This document shows positions 7,759 to 18,025 of a DNA stretch of 64,000 nt, piece after piece. The translations under genes and the position numbers were made by a program. The notes beneath the pieces are model-generated. The model was not told the DNA's origin and did no database searches. It saw only the letters and a list, made by a program, of their open reading frames with translations. The stretch lies in assembly GCF_000245335.1 (NCBI RefSeq), contig NZ_JH600279.1:248001-312000 (forward strand), read 5' to 3'. How positions within the stretch are numbered: position 1 is the first letter of the stretch; each line of letters begins with the position of its first letter. This DNA is from Bacillus mojavensis RO-H-1 = KCTC 3706. GTDB lineage: Bacteria > Bacillota > Bacilli > Bacillales > Bacillaceae.

Positions 7759-9777
7759 TTATTCGCCGCCTTCTAGCATTGCGGCTTCCACATCATTAAT
7801 ATATTGGCGAAGCTCATGAGAGATGTCCCGGGAAATTTCCCGCTCCTCAAAGAGTGTCTGAATCTCATTTCTGATCGCCTGCACAGCCTTCAGCTTTACT
7901 TCCAGCTTCTGATTTTCGAAATGGGCGCTCGATTTATGTTCGTGATGGCTGTGCTTCAATCTGAAAATTAATTGTTTATAAAACGAGATGACAGATAAAA
8001 ATACTTCCTTATGTTCTTCCGGTATATGCTTTTCCAAATGTTCAAGCGCGGCTTTAGCCGTTTTAACTCTAGTTGCTCTCATTAATCCCTCTTCGTTTAA
8101 AATCGACATCTCCGGCTTTTTATGCTCTCCGAAGAAAATCCAATGCATCAGCCGTTTCAGCCTTGTCTTTGATAAACCGACTTTAAACGGGTTGGCATAC
8201 AAAATTTCTAATTCATTAAACCGTTCCTGCAGGGCGTTTGCCGTTTCTTCCGGGATGTCTCCCCGCTCCAGCAGTTTCATCAGTTCTTCTTGCTCGGCTT
8301 TAATCCCTTGAGCGCGGATTTTCCGTTCATACTTTTTTATGCGGGTTGACGTTGTGTATTGCTGAAAACGAAGGTTTTTCATTTTCTCATTGTATTCAGC
8401 AATGACCGCAAGAGACGCCGTTTTGTTTGTATCATTCATGCCTTCTTTAATCGTTTTGAGAGCCGTTTTAATCAGCTTGCGTCTCGCCGTCAGCAGCTTC
8501 TTATTTTTTTCTTCGTCATCTTCTTCTTTTTCAGTCAGAAGCGGAAGCACAACGGTGGCAATGACAAGCGTACATAAAATGACGCCTGCGGCTAAAAAGA
8601 GAATCAGATTTCTTTGCGGAAACGGTGTGCCGTCTTCCAAGAAATATGGGATGGAGAATGAACCTGCAAGCGTAACTGCTCCCCGCACACCGGAAATGGA
8701 AATTAACAGTGTAGAACGAAGTCCCGGCTTATAAATGGTTTGATCTTTATTAAAGAACCACTTGCCGTTCCAGAAGAACAGCACCCACAGAAATCTGAGG
8801 AGCATTAACGTAAATGTAATGACCAGAATATAGCCGATCACTTTCATGTTGCTGATCGCTGTATCATTAAAAATGACGGAAATGACATCCGGAATCTGTG
8901 TGCCAAGGATGACAAAGACAAGACCGTTCAAAATAAATAAAATAATATTCCACGTACTCGATGAGACGATTTGCAGCTTGACCATCGTCGATTCGAGACG
9001 ATCCTGTTCAACCGCATGCGTAATACCGCCTGCCACAACGGCTAAAATGCCGGAAACACCAATTTCCTCCGCTGCCAAATAAATCACAAACGGCGTCAGA
9101 ATTTGAATCAGCATGTGCATCGTGACATCCTGCATGCCAAGGCGGCGCAGGAATAGACGAAAGCGGATAATCAAGAACGAAATCACAACCCCGCACAAAA
9201 GGCCGCCAACAGAAATAAACACGAAGCTGACAGCTGCTTGGGCCAATGAAAATGCCCCGGTAACCGCTGCGGCAATCGCAAACTTAAAGGCAACCAGACC
9301 TGATGCATCATTCATCAGTCCTTCCCCTTCAAGCAGGCGCAGAATTCCTTTGGGCATCTTCACCCTTCCTGATAATGCGCTGACAGCGACAACATCAGTC
9401 GGTGAAAGAATGGCTGCCAGTCCAAAGGCCGCTGCCAGCGGAATATCAGGAATCATCCAGTGGATCGTGAATCCTCCTACAATCACAGTGGCAAATACAA
9501 GGCCAAGTGCAAGCAATAAAATGGGGGCTCTTAAATTCCAAAGCTCCGCCCGAGGCGTCCTCTTTCCATCATTAAATAGAAGAGGCGCAATAAACAAAAC
9601 GAAAAACAATTCCGTGTTTAATTCAAAATGAAGCCCCTGTGGAAATGAGGCGGCAATAATCCCAAGCGCCACCTGAATCAGAGGCACTGGAATAAACGGG
9701 ATAAACCGATTGACAATGTTAGAAATCGCAATAATAGCCAGTAAAACAAGGACGACTAAAAATATGTCCAAATGCAT
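7759..9777 (-). CDS. nhaK: Monovalent cation/H+ antiporter NhaK
   Basis: A 672-residue CPA1-family antiporter. Residues 1-410 hold about 12 membrane helices with [18 protein letters not shown], the ion-site block [12 protein letters not shown], the [15 protein letters not shown] motif (Asp-Ala in place of the usual ND pair partner) and [17 protein letters not shown]. The remaining 260 residues form a charged, coiled-coil-like cytoplasmic tail. NhaK of B. subtilis exports Na+, K+, Li+ and Rb+. The ATG follows AAGGAGG. It is alone on its transcript; the leader region 9778-9990 contains a hairpin noted separately. Confidence 0.92.
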   Translation of the reverse strand: MHLDIFLVVLVLLAIIAISNIVNRFIPFIPVPLIQVALGIIAASFPQGLHFELNTELFFVLFIAPLLFNDGKRTPRAELWNLRAPILLLALGLVFATVIVGGFTIHWMIPDIPLAAAFGLAAILSPTDVVAVSALSGRVKMPKGILRLLEGEGLMNDASGLVAFKFAIAAAVTGAFSLAQAAVSFVFISVGGLLCGVVISFLIIRFRLFLRRLGMQDVTMHMLIQILTPFVIYLAAEEIGVSGILAVVAGGITHAVEQDRLESTMVKLQIVSSSTWNIILFILNGLVFVILGTQIPDVISVIFNDTAISNMKVIGYILVITFTLMLLRFLWVLFFWNGKWFFNKDQTIYKPGLRSTLLISISGVRGAVTLAGSFSIPYFLEDGTPFPQRNLILFLAAGVILCTLVIATVVLPLLTEKEEDDEEKNKKLLTARRKLIKTALKTIKEGMNDTNKTASLAVIAEYNEKMKNLRFQQYTTSTRIKKYERKIRAQGIKAEQEELMKLLERGDIPEETANALQERFNELEILYANPFKVGLSKTRLKRLMHWIFFGEHKKPEMSILNEEGLMRATRVKTAKAALEHLEKHIPEEHKEVFLSVISFYKQLIFRLKHSHHEHKSSAHFENQKLEVKLKAVQAIRNEIQTLFEEREISRDISHELRQYINDVEAAMLEGGE

Positions 9778-9987
9778 AACCTCCTTAATCTGTTGCGTAT
9801 CTGCATGATGAGTTAATCAATATTTGTCCGAAGAGGCTGAGGCTTGCAAAAGATAAAAGATGGCCTTACATCCCATACTGGATTCCGCAGGAGTCTCCTC
9901 CACACTAGTCTTCTTTTATAGTACCCTTTTTAGGGTATTTTTTCTCATGATATGCTCATGGTGAACTTTTTTGCCGTAAAGCAAAAT
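9778..9987. other. nhaK leader / intergenic, with a + strand hairpin
   Basis: There is no gene here. GTACCC (9921-9926) and the following GGGTAT (9933-9938) enclose a T-rich loop and are followed by six T on the + strand, a terminator-like hairpin pointing against all nearby genes. On the minus strand GAGGAGACTCCTGCGGAATCC (about 9886-9906) is an imperfect palindrome resembling a repeat core often seen in Bacillaceae genomes. I cannot assign a function to either. Confidence 0.4.
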
Positions 9988-10018
9988 GAAAAAGAGACAG
10001 GGCAGTCCTCCCTGTCTC
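9988..10018 (-). terminator. Terminator of cysJI
   Basis: GAGACAGGG (9994-10002) pairs with CCCTGTCTC (10010-10018), with a T run following on the minus strand. It lies 12 bases after the cysI stop. Confidence 0.88.
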
Positions 10019-10030
10019 TCGTCTCTATAA

Positions 10031-11749
10031 TCAATCATGAAAATTCGTGCCGTCAGTTGTCGCTTTAATGATACCGGCGCGAATGACGAAATCACCGAAG
10101 TGCTCGCCTTCCTCGCGTTCTTTCGCATAGCGGGAAAGCAGGACGCGCAGCTCGCTCAATATGTCTTCTTCTCCGATATTTTCGCGGTACATTTTGCTTA
10201 AGCGGCTGCCGTCAAACGCAGCGCCTAGATACATATTATATTTGCCAGGCGCCTTTCCGATAAATCCAATCTCTCCGAGCGCATGGCGGGCGCAGCCGTT
10301 CGGGCAGCCTGTCATGCGAATGGTAATTTCCTCATCACGAAGACCGTTTTCGTCAATAATCTCTTCTACTTTATCTAAAAGGGACGGCAAGTAACGTTCT
10401 GCTTCAGCCATTGCCAATCCGCAGGTCGGAAGTGCGACACATGCCATAGAGCTGCGACGGAGCGCTGAATGATGCTTCCCGTCAGTTAAACCGTATTGGT
10501 CGATTAACGCGTTGATTTCGTCCTTTTTCTCGCTTGAAACGTTACCGATAATCAAATTCTGATTGGCTGTCAGACGAAAATCACCTGTATGAACTTTAGC
10601 AATTTCACGCAAGCCTGTCATCAGCTTATAATCCTCGTAATCCGTCACGCGGCCGCCTTCGACAAACAGCGTAAAATGCCATTTATCCTCAATGCCTTCT
10701 ACCCAGCCGTAGCGGTCGCCGTTATGGTCAAAATGGTACGGCTTCGCTTCTTCCAGGCTCCAGCCGAGACGATTTTCCAATTCCTCTTTCACTGTTTCCA
10801 AACCGAGGCGGTCAACTGTGTATTTGAAACGGGCATTTTTACGGACGGAACGGTTTCCGTAGTCTCGCTGAATGGTAATTGTTTTTTCAGCAACGTCATA
10901 CATTTGTTCAGGGCGGCAGAATCCAATTACCTTGGCTAATTGCGGATATGTCGCTTTGTCGCCGTGCGTCATTCCCATACCGCCGCCGATTGCCACGTTA
11001 AATCCGATAAGCTTGCCATCTTCCACAATTGCAATGAATCCGAGATCCTGAGAAAAGACATCAATATCGTTTGACGGCGGAACCGCAATACCGATTTTGA
11101 ATTTCCGCGGCAGGTAAAGCGGCCCGTACATTGGCTCGACTTCTTCTGCGTCAGGTGTGCCGGCCACTCTTTCTTCATCAAGCCAAATTTCATGATACGC
11201 TCTCGTCCGAGGCAGGAGATCGTCACTTAATGTTTTGGACCATTCGTATACTTCAGAATGGATTTCAGACTGGTAAGGATTCGATGTACACATGACATTC
11301 CGGTTTACATCTCCGCAAGCTGCGATTGTATCCAGAAGAGCCGAGTGGATCGTCTGAATGGTTTTTTTCATGTTCCATTTTAAAATCCCATGCATTTGGA
11401 ACGTCTCACGAGTCGTCAGCTTTAGGGTGCCGTTACCGTATTTCTGTGAAAGATCATCCATCACGAGCCATTGCTCAGGCGTTGATACGCCGCCCGGCAT
11501 ACGGACACGCAGCATGAACTGATAAGCCGGTTCAAGCTTTTGCTTTTGGCGTTCATTGCGGAGGTCCCGGTCATCCTGCAAATAACTGCCGTGGTGTTTC
11601 ATCAGGCGGTTATCATCATCCGGAATTCCCGCACTGATCCGATCCAGCATCACTTCTTTCAGTGTGCCGCGCAAATAATCGCTTTCTTCTTTAATGCGCT
11701 CGACGTCACTTGGAGAGCCGTCCGGTGCTTTTAAGATTTTGGTCACCAT
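10031..11749 (-). CDS. cysI: Sulfite reductase hemoprotein subunit CysI
   Basis: A 572-residue beta subunit of assimilatory NADPH-sulfite reductase, which reduces sulfite to sulfide with six electrons from CysJ. Duplicated ferredoxin-like half-domains end in a siroheme/4Fe-4S site whose ligands are visible as CVALPTC and GCPNGC in the C-terminal half; substrate-binding Arg and Lys residues occur in TRETFQMH and [12 protein letters not shown] blocks. Length is normal. AAAGGAG lies nine bases ahead of the ATG. It follows cysJ by 25 bases, so the two form one operon. In B. subtilis the operon is activated by the LysR-type regulator CysL, whose gene is not in this window. Confidence 0.95.
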   Translation of the reverse strand: MVTKILKAPDGSPSDVERIKEESDYLRGTLKEVMLDRISAGIPDDDNRLMKHHGSYLQDDRDLRNERQKQKLEPAYQFMLRVRMPGGVSTPEQWLVMDDLSQKYGNGTLKLTTRETFQMHGILKWNMKKTIQTIHSALLDTIAACGDVNRNVMCTSNPYQSEIHSEVYEWSKTLSDDLLPRTRAYHEIWLDEERVAGTPDAEEVEPMYGPLYLPRKFKIGIAVPPSNDIDVFSQDLGFIAIVEDGKLIGFNVAIGGGMGMTHGDKATYPQLAKVIGFCRPEQMYDVAEKTITIQRDYGNRSVRKNARFKYTVDRLGLETVKEELENRLGWSLEEAKPYHFDHNGDRYGWVEGIEDKWHFTLFVEGGRVTDYEDYKLMTGLREIAKVHTGDFRLTANQNLIIGNVSSEKKDEINALIDQYGLTDGKHHSALRRSSMACVALPTCGLAMAEAERYLPSLLDKVEEIIDENGLRDEEITIRMTGCPNGCARHALGEIGFIGKAPGKYNMYLGAAFDGSRLSKMYRENIGEEDILSELRVLLSRYAKEREEGEHFGDFVIRAGIIKATTDGTNFHD

Positions 11750-11774
11750 GTTGAAAAACTCCTTTCAGGTCAAA

Positions 11775-13589
11775 TCAGTATACATCACGCTGATAACGTT
11801 TTTGCTGCTGCATATCGGCAAGATAAACTTCCGCTTCTTCACGGGTCATATTGCCTTCTTTTTCTATAATTTCTAAAAGGGTGTTATGGACATCGTGTGC
11901 CATGTACTTTTCATCTCCGCAAATGTAAACAGCCGCTCCTTCTTGAAGCCATTCAAACAGTTCTGCACTCTGTTCAAGCATGCGGTGCTGCACATACACT
12001 TTTTCTTCCGTATCGCGTGAAAACGCAACGTCCATTTTTGTAAGCACGCCGTCTTTCAGCCAATTCTGCCACTCTGTCTGATAAAGGAAATCTGTAACAA
12101 AATGCTGATCACCGAAGAACATCCATGCTTTTCCTTCAGCTCCCGTCTCCTCTCGTTCCTGCATAAAGGAACGGAACGGCGCAACGCCTGTCCCAGGGCC
12201 GACCATGATAATCGGTGTTTCAGGATCCTTCGGAAGCTTGAAGTTCTGATTATGCTGGACATAAACCGGCAGTGTGTCTCCCGGCTGCAGACGCTCCGCG
12301 CATAAAATCGAGCAGACGCCTTTTCGTTCGCGGCCATGCGCGTCGTACCGGACTGCACCAATCGTTAAATGCACTTCATCCGGGTTTGCGGATAAGCTGC
12401 TCGCAATTGAATAGAGGCGGGCCGGCATTTTTCGAAGAATGGATACAAATTCTTGCGCCGTTACACTGAACGGGCCATAATCCCGGATCAAATCAAGCAA
12501 ATCGCGCCCTTCCATATACGCTTTCACTTTCCCCTTATTTCCCGGTGCTAAAAGCTCTCTAAGCTCCTCGCTTCCCGTCAAATGAGCAGCCTGTTCAAGA
12601 AGCGGCTTTGTGAGAACAGTAATTTCATAATGGGAAATCAGCGCATCTTTCAGCGGACGGACATCGCCTTGCTTATTCAGCGTCACAATTTCTTCGGGAT
12701 CCCAATTCATTTCCTGAAGCAGCGCATCGACAAGCTCCGGATCATTTTCCGGATAGACGCCGAGGCTATCACCAGGTTCATACGTAAGGCCTGATCCTTC
12801 AAGAGACAATTCCACATGGCGTGTTTCTTTATTTGATCCGCGACCGTTTAAATTTAAATTTTCTAACACTTCCGCTCGAAACGGATTTGTTCTTGAATAC
12901 GCAGATTCACCAGTTTGAGGCGCTGCTGCCGGCGCAGGCGCGGCGCTTCCGCCCTCGGCTTCACTTAAGCCCTCAAATACGCTTTCCAGCCATTCAGCAG
13001 CCGGCTCATCATAGTCCAAATCACAATCAACGCGCGGAGAGATTCGTTTCCCGCCAAGCTCTTCCAAGCGCTGATCAAATTCTTTTCCTGTCTGACAGAA
13101 GAATTCGTATGAACTGTCACCAAGCGCCAAAACAGAAAAGCGAAGATCCTCAAGCTTAGGCGCCCGTCTTCCGTGCAAAAATTCGTGAAACGACAGTGCG
13201 TTATCAGGCGGCTCGCCTTCGCCATGCGTACTGACGACAATCAGAAGATTGTTAATTTTCTTGAGCTGGTTCGGCTTAAAATCACTCATAGATGAAACGG
13301 TGACTTGAAAGCCTCGCTCCTCAAGCTGCTTGCCGGCGTTCTCTGCAAGCCCTTGTGCGTTTCCCGTCTGTGAACCGTAAAGAACGGTGACTTCTTTTGA
13401 AATGGCCGGTGCCGTTACACCCGCAGACTCAGCAGCCGGCGCCCCCGCTGTTTCCAGTACGGAAACAGATTGCGCTGATAAATAGCCGCTCAGCCAAATT
13501 TTCTGAGATTCTGTCAAGGTTGGCAGAAGGCGGTTAAGGAGCTCTGCCTGCTCCTGATTAAACGGACTGTTCATGACCTGAAGTTGCAA
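11775..13589 (-). CDS. cysJ: Sulfite reductase flavoprotein subunit CysJ
   Basis: About 604 residues carrying electrons from NADPH to CysI. Order of parts: a short lead, an FMN-binding flavodoxin domain (VLYGSQTGNAQGLAE, STHGEGEPPDNA, LALGDSSYEFFCQTGKEFD), an Ala/Pro-rich linker near residues 215-235, then the FAD/NADPH reductase module (RLYSIASS for FAD, GPGTGVAPFRSFMQER and ICGDEKYMAHDV for NADPH, C-terminal RDVY). The best start is TTG at 13589, five bases after AGGTGG; GTG at 13598 overlaps the ribosome-binding region. It is first in the cysJI operon. Confidence 0.94.
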   Translation of the reverse strand: MQLQVMNSPFNQEQAELLNRLLPTLTESQKIWLSGYLSAQSVSVLETAGAPAAESAGVTAPAISKEVTVLYGSQTGNAQGLAENAGKQLEERGFQVTVSSMSDFKPNQLKKINNLLIVVSTHGEGEPPDNALSFHEFLHGRRAPKLEDLRFSVLALGDSSYEFFCQTGKEFDQRLEELGGKRISPRVDCDLDYDEPAAEWLESVFEGLSEAEGGSAAPAPAAAPQTGESAYSRTNPFRAEVLENLNLNGRGSNKETRHVELSLEGSGLTYEPGDSLGVYPENDPELVDALLQEMNWDPEEIVTLNKQGDVRPLKDALISHYEITVLTKPLLEQAAHLTGSEELRELLAPGNKGKVKAYMEGRDLLDLIRDYGPFSVTAQEFVSILRKMPARLYSIASSLSANPDEVHLTIGAVRYDAHGRERKGVCSILCAERLQPGDTLPVYVQHNQNFKLPKDPETPIIMVGPGTGVAPFRSFMQEREETGAEGKAWMFFGDQHFVTDFLYQTEWQNWLKDGVLTKMDVAFSRDTEEKVYVQHRMLEQSAELFEWLQEGAAVYICGDEKYMAHDVHNTLLEIIEKEGNMTREEAEVYLADMQQQKRYQRDVY

Positions 13590-13736
13590 CGTATCCACCT
13601 CACAAAATTGTATAAACTGATCGAAATAGTATCTAATTGAACTTTACCGGAAGACACACCGCAAGTAAAATATATTTACATGATGATAACGATTAAGATT
13701 ATTAATGATAAAACCCTTTGTCTCATTGAAATGAAG

Positions 13737-13763
13737 AAAAAAGAGAAGGGATCCCTTCTCTTT
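13737..13763 (-). terminator. Terminator of helD
   Basis: AGAGAAGGGATCCCTTCTCT is a perfect palindrome next to the helD stop, with AAAAAAG on its left giving a T run for minus-strand transcripts. Confidence 0.8.
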
Positions 13764-16087
13764 CAATCAACACTCTTATATAAATGAGGGGGCACAGCAC
13801 TCACAAACGGACTTGGCTCACCGATAGAAGAAACAGTCAGCCCGTGCATGGCCCGGGTGCAGGCAGTGTACAGCAGCCTGCGGTCGTGCTCTGTTCTATA
13901 TTGCTCTTCTGAGGCATCATAGACAAGTACTGCGTCAAACTCAATTCCCTTCGCTAAATAAACCGGAATAACACAGACTCCCTTTTGAAACGTTTGGTTT
14001 TCTTTATGAATCAGCCGAATATCGATATATTCGCTCATTTGAGCGTGTGCCTGTCTTGACTGCTGCGCCGTTTTGCAAATAACGGCAATGGTTTCATGCC
14101 CTTTCTTTCTAAGGCGCCCAATTTCTTTCGTAAGCTTTTGGCAAAGATCCTCGCGACCCTCGCTTTTTAACACGCAGGGCATTTCCCCATCTCTGTTAAA
14201 AGGCTCGATATCCGCCCCGTCCTGAAGCAGCGCCTTTGTCAATTCCACAATTTGTCTCGTTGATCTGTACGTTCTTTTTAAACGGACACATTCAGCCTGC
14301 TCATCTTCAAAGCCGGCATCCATACGCGCTGCACCGTTTATTGCATGGGCGTAAATAGACTGATTGATGTCACCGAGCACCGTCATGCTGGCAGACGGGA
14401 AAATACTCCTTATATACGCCATCTGGAATGGAGAATAATCTTGAGCTTCATCGATAAATAGATGTTTGATCTGCGTGTTTTTCTTTCTGCCTTCTAGCAA
14501 ATCCTGCAAATATAGAAATGGAGACGCGTCCTCATAGAGCAGTTTATTTTCTCCAAATGCCGATCTTGTCAGCTCCCCTATGGCCGCAGTCGAATCCGTT
14601 TGGTATTTGCTTCCCCAGTCAGAAAACAATTGCAGATACAGCTGTTTGACATCAAGAAACGCCAGCTGTCTGACTGCCTGTTTAATTGGGCTGAAAGCCT
14701 TTTTTACAATCATGGCGGCAAGCAGCTGCTGTTCTCTTTGATGATCGTTAAATGTACTCTCACTAAACCGTTTCCTTGCCTGCAGCTTTTTGTACACTTT
14801 CAAATATTCCTCTTTGTCGAGAAGCTCGGCTTCCTGTACGACCCAATCCTGTCGCCGTTCCTTTTTCTCCAGCTTGTTAAGCTCACTCAGCAGCCAATTT
14901 GCTGTTTGTTCCATTCGGTTCGGAATGGACTGGCTTTGATCGAGCGAGTAAAAATATGCTTGGACCTGTTCCTTTGTGATCAGTTTTTGCTCGCGGAAAA
15001 CGATATTTTTAAAGATCATTCCTTCAGAAGACAGCCTGCTGACGTATTCATCAATAAATTGCTGAAAAGATAAACCTGCCTTCCACGTGATTCCGGCAAG
15101 CCTTGATTGAAAACGGCCATCTTTTGTTTTGGTCAGGCAATATTCCAGCTGATCAAAGGGGCTTTCACATTGAAACTTGCGGCCAAGCCGATGCTCGATA
15201 TATTCCTGAAACGTCGCCTGCTCCATATTTTCTTCGCCTAATTCAGGCAAAACTGAGGAGACATAGCTGTTAAACAAAAAGTTGGGAGAAAATAAAACGA
15301 TTTGTCCGGCATCAATGACACCGCGGTGCCTGTATAACAAATAAGCGACACGCTGGAGCGCCGCTGACGTTTTTCCGCTGCCTGCCGCACCCTGCACAAT
15401 CAGAAATTTGCTTTTTTCATTTCGGATAATCTGATTTTGTTCTTTTTGGATCGTGGACACAATGTTTTTCATTTGTGTATCAGAGTGGTGGCTTAACACC
15501 TCTTGGAGCATCTCATCTCCGATCGTCATATCTGTATTAAACATCGCTTTGAGAGCGCCGTTTTTAATGATAAACTGGCGCTTCAGCACCATTTCCCCTT
15601 CTATCGTTTCACCGGGTACCTCGTATTCGGCTTTTCCTGGGGAATAATTATAGTAAAGGCTTGATATCGGCGCTCTCCAATCATAAATCAGAAAGTGTTC
15701 CTCCTGCTCATCCATACAGGATGCTAAACCGATATAGATCTGCTCTGCCTGTTTGTCGCCGTTTTCAATAAAATCAATCCGGCCGAAATAAGGCGTTGCT
15801 TTTAATTGATGAATTCGCTTGAGCTGCTGATCCATATGCCGATGATTCCGTTCCCGATCAGACAGCAGCTCTGCTTGCTGCTTAATGCTAGCCATCGTTT
15901 CAACAGCTTCATGAGCGTCATCAAAGTTAACCGTGACATCTTCCCAGAAGTTTTTTCGTAATCCGATAATATCATGCTTTAACCCGCCCGCGGACGTTTC
16001 GAGAAGCCGCTCTTTATTCTCGAGCTCCTGCAGTACATCATCTATTCTTGACTGCTCTTCTTTCCATTCCTTATCATGCTGATTCAT
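13763..16087 (-). CDS. helD: RNA polymerase recycling factor HelD
   Basis: A 774-residue SF1-like NTPase that binds RNA polymerase and frees it from nucleic acid in stalled or post-termination complexes. The N-terminal about 150 residues are coiled-coil rich (the arm entering the secondary channel). Walker A is [14 protein letters not shown] near residue 240, Walker B is [11 protein letters not shown], and helicase-type motifs [22 protein letters not shown] and [13 protein letters not shown] follow. I chose ATG 16087, eight bases after GGAGG; the GTG at 16096 overlaps the ribosome-binding site. It is monocistronic with its own terminator. It is a housekeeping Gram-positive gene and looks intact. 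Confidence 0.94.
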   Translation of the reverse strand: MNQHDKEWKEEQSRIDDVLQELENKERLLETSAGGLKHDIIGLRKNFWEDVTVNFDDAHEAVETMASIKQQAELLSDRERNHRHMDQQLKRIHQLKATPYFGRIDFIENGDKQAEQIYIGLASCMDEQEEHFLIYDWRAPISSLYYNYSPGKAEYEVPGETIEGEMVLKRQFIIKNGALKAMFNTDMTIGDEMLQEVLSHHSDTQMKNIVSTIQKEQNQIIRNEKSKFLIVQGAAGSGKTSAALQRVAYLLYRHRGVIDAGQIVLFSPNFLFNSYVSSVLPELGEENMEQATFQEYIEHRLGRKFQCESPFDQLEYCLTKTKDGRFQSRLAGITWKAGLSFQQFIDEYVSRLSSEGMIFKNIVFREQKLITKEQVQAYFYSLDQSQSIPNRMEQTANWLLSELNKLEKKERRQDWVVQEAELLDKEEYLKVYKKLQARKRFSESTFNDHQREQQLLAAMIVKKAFSPIKQAVRQLAFLDVKQLYLQLFSDWGSKYQTDSTAAIGELTRSAFGENKLLYEDASPFLYLQDLLEGRKKNTQIKHLFIDEAQDYSPFQMAYIRSIFPSASMTVLGDINQSIYAHAINGAARMDAGFEDEQAECVRLKRTYRSTRQIVELTKALLQDGADIEPFNRDGEMPCVLKSEGREDLCQKLTKEIGRLRKKGHETIAVICKTAQQSRQAHAQMSEYIDIRLIHKENQTFQKGVCVIPVYLAKGIEFDAVLVYDASEEQYRTEHDRRLLYTACTRAMHGLTVSSIGEPSPFVSAVPPHLYKSVD

Positions 16088-16241
16088 GAACGGCACCTCC
16101 AGAAAATAGTTGACAAACGAAGAAGAAATAAGGTAAAATAGAATTGGATATATATTTAATATATGATAAAAACAGGCAAATACAATTTATAATAGCACAT
16201 TCACCCAACATCGTTCAAGGTTTGGGTTATTTATATGCATT

Positions 16242-16275
16242 AAAAAACCGATTTCAACTCGAGATCGGTTTTTTA
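16242..16275. terminator. Bidirectional terminator
   Basis: AACCGAT (16246-16252) pairs with ATCGGTT (16264-16270), with A and T runs on both sides. It lies just after the small minus-strand reading frame, suggesting a transcript ends here. Confidence 0.75.
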
Positions 16276-16277
16276 TT

Positions 16278-16340
16278 TTAAGATTTCACATTGATCACTG
16301 CTGGACGTGCTTTTCTTAGGTTGCGAATCTTCTCTTTCAT
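16278..16340 (-). CDS. Tiny ORF or gene remnant
   Basis: ATG at 16340 opens a 20-codon frame starting MKEKIRNLRK and ending in NVKS, with AAGGA nine bases upstream and a terminator hairpin right after the stop. The same frame stays open upstream without a standard start for another 16 codons or so (KVEWNKESIL), and a second frame offers MKKIYSIEG just before. This looks like either a short peptide gene or the 3' end of a decayed one. I do not recognise it. Confidence 0.3.
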   Translation of the reverse strand: MKEKIRNLRKARPAVINVKS

Positions 16341-16664
16341 CAGTATCGATTCCTTATTCCATTCAACCTTCGATAGAATATATCTTTTTCATTTTAAAAA
16401 CACCGCAGAACTTTACCGTGTTTGTCCGTTCATCTAACATGAAGAATGACTAAACTGGCTGTTATTGTTATCTTCCATAAAGCAACTACATCCTTGCTAT
16501 CGTACCTATAGTCGCAGTAAAATAGTCATTTTCCATCCAATTTCGACATATTTCAACAAATTGAAGTTTTTAATTTGGGAGAATAGGACGATGTTACATT
16601 ATTTCTCTCGGTTTATGATATGAACATGAAGAAAGAACCAGAATAAGTTAGGAGGAAATACTCA

Positions 16665-17099
16665 GTGAAGACAAAGCTATCTATGATGTTGCTGGCACTC
16701 GTCGTAGCCGTTACAAGTTTTACGGCGATTGACCTAGTAAACAACAAAGCGGAAGCTAAAGATTGGGTTAAAAAAGGGCAAATATGGAGTACTCATTACC
16801 ATTCGGGCTCGTTTAAAAACTATACTTACTCGCCAACTTTTCATATTTATTATCCAGGGCAAGGAACTTGGGCCAACATTAAGGCAAACGGATCAGGCAG
16901 CGGGAAAATTACAGCAACTCTGCAACAAAAGACAAATAAAGGCTGGAAAAATGTTAAAACTTTTTATGCAACGAAAAAAGGCTCTACAAATTTAAGTTAC
17001 AAACAAGCTTCTAAAAGCTACAAAACAACATACAGATTCAAATTCACTAACACAGGAACTAAAAAAACCATCAGCTATACCTTTTGGGCTACCTATTAA
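16665..17099 (+). CDS. Small secreted protein of unknown function
   Basis: A 144-residue exported protein starting with GTG at 16665, nine bases after AGGAGG. A signal peptide is evident: MKTKLS, a hydrophobic stretch MMLLALVVAVTSFTAI, with a probable cleavage near AEA at residue 31. The mature part of about 113 residues is basic, rich in Lys, Thr, Ser, Tyr and Trp, and lacks cysteine; alternating patterns such as SGKITATLQQKTNKGWKNVKTFYATKKGS suggest a beta-sandwich. I do not recognise the family. Codon use is more AT-rich than in helD and yvgT, and B. subtilis 168 has no gene here as far as I remember, so horizontal acquisition is likely. A secreted antimicrobial or matrix protein would fit but is a guess. 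Confidence 0.75.
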   Translation: MKTKLSMMLLALVVAVTSFTAIDLVNNKAEAKDWVKKGQIWSTHYHSGSFKNYTYSPTFHIYYPGQGTWANIKANGSGSGKITATLQQKTNKGWKNVKTFYATKKGSTNLSYKQASKSYKTTYRFKFTNTGTKKTISYTFWATY

Positions 17100-17170
17100 T
17101 TTTCAAACAGCTTTGCTCTGTGCGGTCAGCATTCAAAAGGACTTTTTATTTGATCCCAGCAGGCTACCAT

Positions 17171-17206
17171 AAAAGAAACCTCTCCATGACGGAGAGGTTT
17201 CTTTTA
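17171..17206. terminator. Bidirectional terminator, secreted-protein gene / yvgT
   Basis: AAAGAAACCTCTCC and GGAGAGGTTTCTTT pair around ATGAC, between convergent genes. Confidence 0.9.
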
Positions 17207-17818
17207 TTACTGACTATCTAAGCGAAAATAACGGTTTGGCAGCTTCCAATTGAACATATAAGAACAAACGCGGCATACGACGAGCACAAAAAACAGCGCG
17301 TATAAACCGATCGAGTTTCCGGTCCAGCCCAAGCCGACGATTAAACCGCCGAGCGCCGCCCATACCGCATAGATTTCCGCTTTCAGCACGAGCGGCTTGC
17401 GACCGGCAAGCAGGTCCCGAATGATTCCTCCGCCGCTTCCCGTCAGCACCGCAGCCACGATAACGGCACTAAGCGGATGCCCCATTTTAACGGCATACAG
17501 GGCGCCCTGAATAGCGAAGGCTGCAAGACCAATCGCATCCGATAAATTTCCCCATTTGTTCCAATGCTTCAGCAGCAGCTTTGGAAACAAGAAAACGATC
17601 GTGATCGATACCAGAGCGATTTGAAAGTACGCACCCTGCTCCCACAATGCTGACACCGGAACGCCGATCAGCAAATTGCGGATCGCTCCTCCTCCAAAAG
17701 CTGTGACAATCCCTAATATATAAACACCTAAAATATCATATTCTTCTTCCATTGCAACAATTGCGCCGCTGACCGCAAACGCAATGATGCCGATCACACT
17801 GAGCAGCTCCCAAGCCAT
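17207..17818 (-). CDS. yvgT: UPF0126 / TRIC-type membrane protein YvgT
   Basis: A 203-residue polytopic membrane protein with seven predicted helices arranged as two repeats of a glycine-rich unit. The family hallmarks FGGGAIRNLLIG and GSGGGIIRDLLAG, one per repeat, are both intact. Prokaryotic TRIC proteins of this fold form trimeric cation channels, and some UPF0126 members have been linked to amino-acid or K+ flux; the B. subtilis function is not known. The ATG follows AAAGGGAG. It is a single gene. In 168 it sits directly next to helD, so the 16.1-17.1 kb segment interrupts an ancestral neighbourhood. Confidence 0.85.
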   Translation of the reverse strand: MAWELLSVIGIIAFAVSGAIVAMEEEYDILGVYILGIVTAFGGGAIRNLLIGVPVSALWEQGAYFQIALVSITIVFLFPKLLLKHWNKWGNLSDAIGLAAFAIQGALYAVKMGHPLSAVIVAAVLTGSGGGIIRDLLAGRKPLVLKAEIYAVWAALGGLIVGLGWTGNSIGLYALFFVLVVCRVCSYMFNWKLPNRYFRLDSQ

Positions 17819-17992
17819 TCTGATGACTCCCTTTATATTTGTTAAATTTTCTGACGACCTCTAGATTTTATAACCGCTTCAGGTGAAAATCAATAACATT
17901 TTTATGATAAAAAAGATAAATTTAGAGGAAAAAACGGAAAAATTCGATCAGCATGAGTCTGCTGCTGGCAGTGCCTATCATTTGTACCGTAA

Positions 17993-18024
17993 AAAAAGCG
18001 CCCTGCATTCGCGGGCGCTTTTTT
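17993..18024 (-). terminator. Terminator of bdbDC
   Basis: AAAAAAGCGCCC and GGGCGCTTTTTT form a strong stem with flanking A and T runs, immediately after bdbC. Confidence 0.9.
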
Positions 18025-18025
18025 C

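Larger units (their letters stand above)
16097..16664. other. 568-base gap; left flank of an accessory insert
   Basis: This AT-rich stretch separates helD from a secreted-protein gene not expected at this locus. It holds a bidirectional hairpin (16242-16275), a 20-codon minus-strand reading frame (16278-16340), and a possible + strand promoter near 16595-16625 (TTACAT, then TGATAT after 16 bases). I recognise no insertion sequence, integrase or attachment-site repeat. Confidence 0.5.

Noticed and set aside
13675..13715. A Fur-box-like AT-rich stretch upstream of cysJ
   Set aside because: It has GATAA-like pieces but not the 7-1-7 arrangement. CysL control is better established for this operon, and I could not define its site precisely.
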